DNA of 64,000 nucleotides from Comamonadaceae bacterium (GTDB taxonomy: Bacteria; Pseudomonadota; Gammaproteobacteria; Burkholderiales; Burkholderiaceae_C), in NCBI GenBank assembly GCA_947453965.1, contig CANGIQ010000001.1:234446-298445 (forward strand), given 5' to 3'. The notes under the pieces were generated by a model. The model was not told the DNA's origin. It made no database searches and saw nothing but the letters and a program-made list of their open reading frames with translations. The translations under genes and the position numbers were made by a program. Below are positions 62,343 through 64,000 of this stretch, piece by piece (position 1 is the first letter of the stretch; every line of letters starts with the position of its first letter).

Positions 62343-64000
62343 ATGTCAGCACAACCGAACGATTTGCGCACTTTCGCCGCAAACGATACCGATAGCCAAG
62401 AAACCCGTGAATGGATGGACGCGCTGTCCGCCGTCATCAACGCGGAGGGCCCCGAGCGTGCGCACTTTTTGTTAGAGCAGTTGTTAGAGCATGCTCGCGA
62501 AAGCAGCATCGACATGCCGTTCTCGGCCAACACGGGTTACGTCAACACCATCGAACCTGATCAAGAAGCGCATTGCCCTGGCAACATCGAAATTGAAGAG
62601 CGCCTGCGCGCCTACATGCGCTGGAACGCGATGGCCATGGTGGTCAAAGCCAACCGCCACAACCCTGAAGACGGCGGCGATCTGGGCGGCCACATCGGCT
62701 CCTTCGCTTCATTGGCCCACATGTTTGGTGCCGGCTTTAACCACTTCTGGCACGCCGAGAGCGAAAACCACGGTGGCGACTGCTTGTACATCCAAGGTCA
62801 CGTGTCACCCGGCGTGTACGCCCGCGCTTACCTTGAAGGTCGTTTGACCGAAGAGCAGTTGCTCAACTTCCGTCAAGAAGTGGATGGCAAAGGTTTGTCC
62901 AGCTACCCACACCCCAAACTCATGCCTGAGTTCTGGCAGTTCCCTACGGTGTCCATGGGCTTGGGCCCCTTGATGGCCATCTATCAAGCCCGTTTCTTGA
63001 AGTACTTGCACGCCCGTGGCATTGCCAACACCGAAAACCGCAAGGTCTGGGTGTTCTGCGGCGACGGCGAGATGGACGAAGTCGAATCTTTGGGTGCCAT
63101 CGGTTTGGCTGCTCGCGAGAAGCTCGACAACCTGATCTTCGTGGTCAACTGCAATTTGCAACGTTTGGACGGCCCTGTGCGCGGCAACGGCAAGATCGTG
63201 CAAGAACTCGAAGGTGAATTCCGTGGCTCCGGCTGGAACGTGATCAAACTCTTGTGGGGCAGCGAGTGGGACAAGCTGTTGGCCCGCGACAAAGACGGCG
63301 CACTGCGCAAGATCATGATGGAAACGCTGGACGGCGACTTCCAAGCCTTCAAAGCCAACGACGGCGCCTACGTGCGCAAGCATTTCTTCGGCCGCGATCC
63401 ACGCACCCTGGAAATGGTCTCGCACATGAGCGACGACGAAATCTGGGCCTTGAAGCGCGGCGGCCATGACCCACAAAAGGTCTATGCGGCTTACCACGAA
63501 GCAGTGAACCACAAAGGTCAACCCACCGTGCTGCTGATCAAGACCGTCAAAGGTTTCGGCATGGGCAAAGCCGGTGAGGGCAAGAACAACGTGCACCAAA
63601 CCAAGAAGCTCACGGACGATGACATCCGTTACATGCGTGACCGCTTCAACATTCCGGTGCCAGACAGCGAGTTGTCGAAGATTCCGTTCTACAAGCCTGC
63701 GGACGACACTCCTGAAATGCAGTACCTGCACGAGCGCCGCAAGGCCTTGGGCGGCTATTTGCCACACCGCCGCACCAAAGCCGACGAGAGCTTCACTGTG
63801 CCATCGCTGGACATTTTCAAATCGGTCATGGAGCCCACCGCCGAAGGCCGTGAAATCTCGACCACCCAAGCCTATGTGCGCTTTTTGACGCAGCTCTTGC
63901 GTGACCAAGCCTTGGGCCCACGCGTGGTGCCAATTTTGGTGGACGAAGCCCGTACCTTTGGTATGGAAGGTTTGTTCCGTCAAATCGGTATTTACAACCC
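62343..64000 (+). CDS. aceE: Pyruvate dehydrogenase E1 component, 5' part
   Basis: The first 552 codons of a homodimeric E1 (about 890 residues in full), truncated by the window end. It opens MSAQPNDLRTF and continues NDTDSQETREWMDALSAVINAEG. The thiamine-diphosphate motif is in WVFCGDGEMDEVESLGAIGLAAREKLDNLIFVVNCN. The active-site region GGHIGSFASLAHMFGAGFNHFW and LIKTVKGFGMGKAGEG follow. It decarboxylates pyruvate and acetylates the E2 lipoyl groups. The start ATG 62343 is preceded by AGGAG at 62332-62336. aceF would be expected next. Confidence 0.97.
   Translation, partial: MSAQPNDLRTFAANDTDSQETREWMDALSAVINAEGPERAHFLLEQLLEHARESSIDMPFSANTGYVNTIEPDQEAHCPGNIEIEERLRAYMRWNAMAMVVKANRHNPEDGGDLGGHIGSFASLAHMFGAGFNHFWHAESENHGGDCLYIQGHVSPGVYARAYLEGRLTEEQLLNFRQEVDGKGLSSYPHPKLMPEFWQFPTVSMGLGPLMAIYQARFLKYLHARGIANTENRKVWVFCGDGEMDEVESLGAIGLAAREKLDNLIFVVNCNLQRLDGPVRGNGKIVQELEGEFRGSGWNVIKLLWGSEWDKLLARDKDGALRKIMMETLDGDFQAFKANDGAYVRKHFFGRDPRTLEMVSHMSDDEIWALKRGGHDPQKVYAAYHEAVNHKGQPTVLLIKTVKGFGMGKAGEGKNNVHQTKKLTDDDIRYMRDRFNIPVPDSELSKIPFYKPADDTPEMQYLHERRKALGGYLPHRRTKADESFTVPSLDIFKSVMEPTAEGREISTTQAYVRFLTQLLRDQALGPRVVPILVDEARTFGMEGLFRQIGIYN

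Noticed and set aside
62805..63983. 392-residue minus-strand ORF
   Set aside because: Antisense shadow of aceE, with a shadow-type composition and no signals.

Overview
This 64 kb window reads as a chromosomal segment of a betaproteobacterium, order Burkholderiales and most likely family Comamonadaceae. That is an inference from gene content and order: the pyrG-kdsA-eno-ftsB block, dapA-bamC, a Bug-type tripartite tricarboxylate transporter receptor, a DUF455 protein, a phasin, and aceE flanked by a PAS kinase/response regulator pair. Coding density is very high, with no gene-free stretch over about 300 bases. I see no tRNA or rRNA gene, no insertion sequence, no prophage and no CRISPR array.

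Bases 1-16469 form a phosphorus island of lower GC than the rest. It opens with the end of phoB, then phoR and a CorA-type transporter. It continues with an OlsA/PlsC-like acyltransferase divergent from olsB (ornithine lipid), which is translationally chained to a PlcP-like metallophosphoesterase and an Agt-like glycosyltransferase. Next come ppk, sixA, a Tat-exported PhoX phosphatase, a phytase-like esterase, a Lys-rich DNA-binding-type protein, ppx and an OprB-type porin. Pho-box-like 11-bp direct repeats precede most of its transcription units. The reading is a locus that senses phosphate starvation, degrades phospholipids and replaces them with glycolipid and ornithine lipid, scavenges organic phosphate and manages polyphosphate.

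Bases 16466-25252 are high-GC accessory and housekeeping genes: a MATE exporter, an ArnT/GT39-like membrane protein, L31 type B, an AEC carrier, a Bug receptor, xerD, DUF455, a gamma carbonic anhydrase and hslO. Bases 25287-30185 are a minus-strand cluster (pyrG, kdsA, DUF1330, eno, ftsB, a P-loop protein). coaBC, dut, slyD, roxA and a small unannotated-size lipoprotein gene follow.

Bases 34101-39707 are minus-strand: MFS, a 46-aa membrane protein, SDR, methyltransferase, dapA, bamC and an MBL hydrolase. Then parE-parC, a zinc-ribbon protein, a DCC protein, an amidase, a haloacid dehalogenase, two tandem secreted paralogues, a DEDDh exonuclease, a second MFS transporter, a PLD-family nuclease, a phasin, an FAD oxidoreductase, an NlpC/P60 lipoprotein, pyrD, rpiA, a LysE exporter, prlC and folD. 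The window closes with a response regulator/PAS histidine kinase pair divergent from the start of aceE, which runs off the right end.

The strongest candidate for an under-described system is the lipid-remodelling core at 2677-6650, in particular the unexplained C-terminal extension of its glycosyltransferase. Smaller leads are the Lys-rich RHH-like protein with its palindromic operator, several apparently leaderless genes, a structured leader before the tiny lipoprotein, and a decamer repeat at the pyrD terminus.
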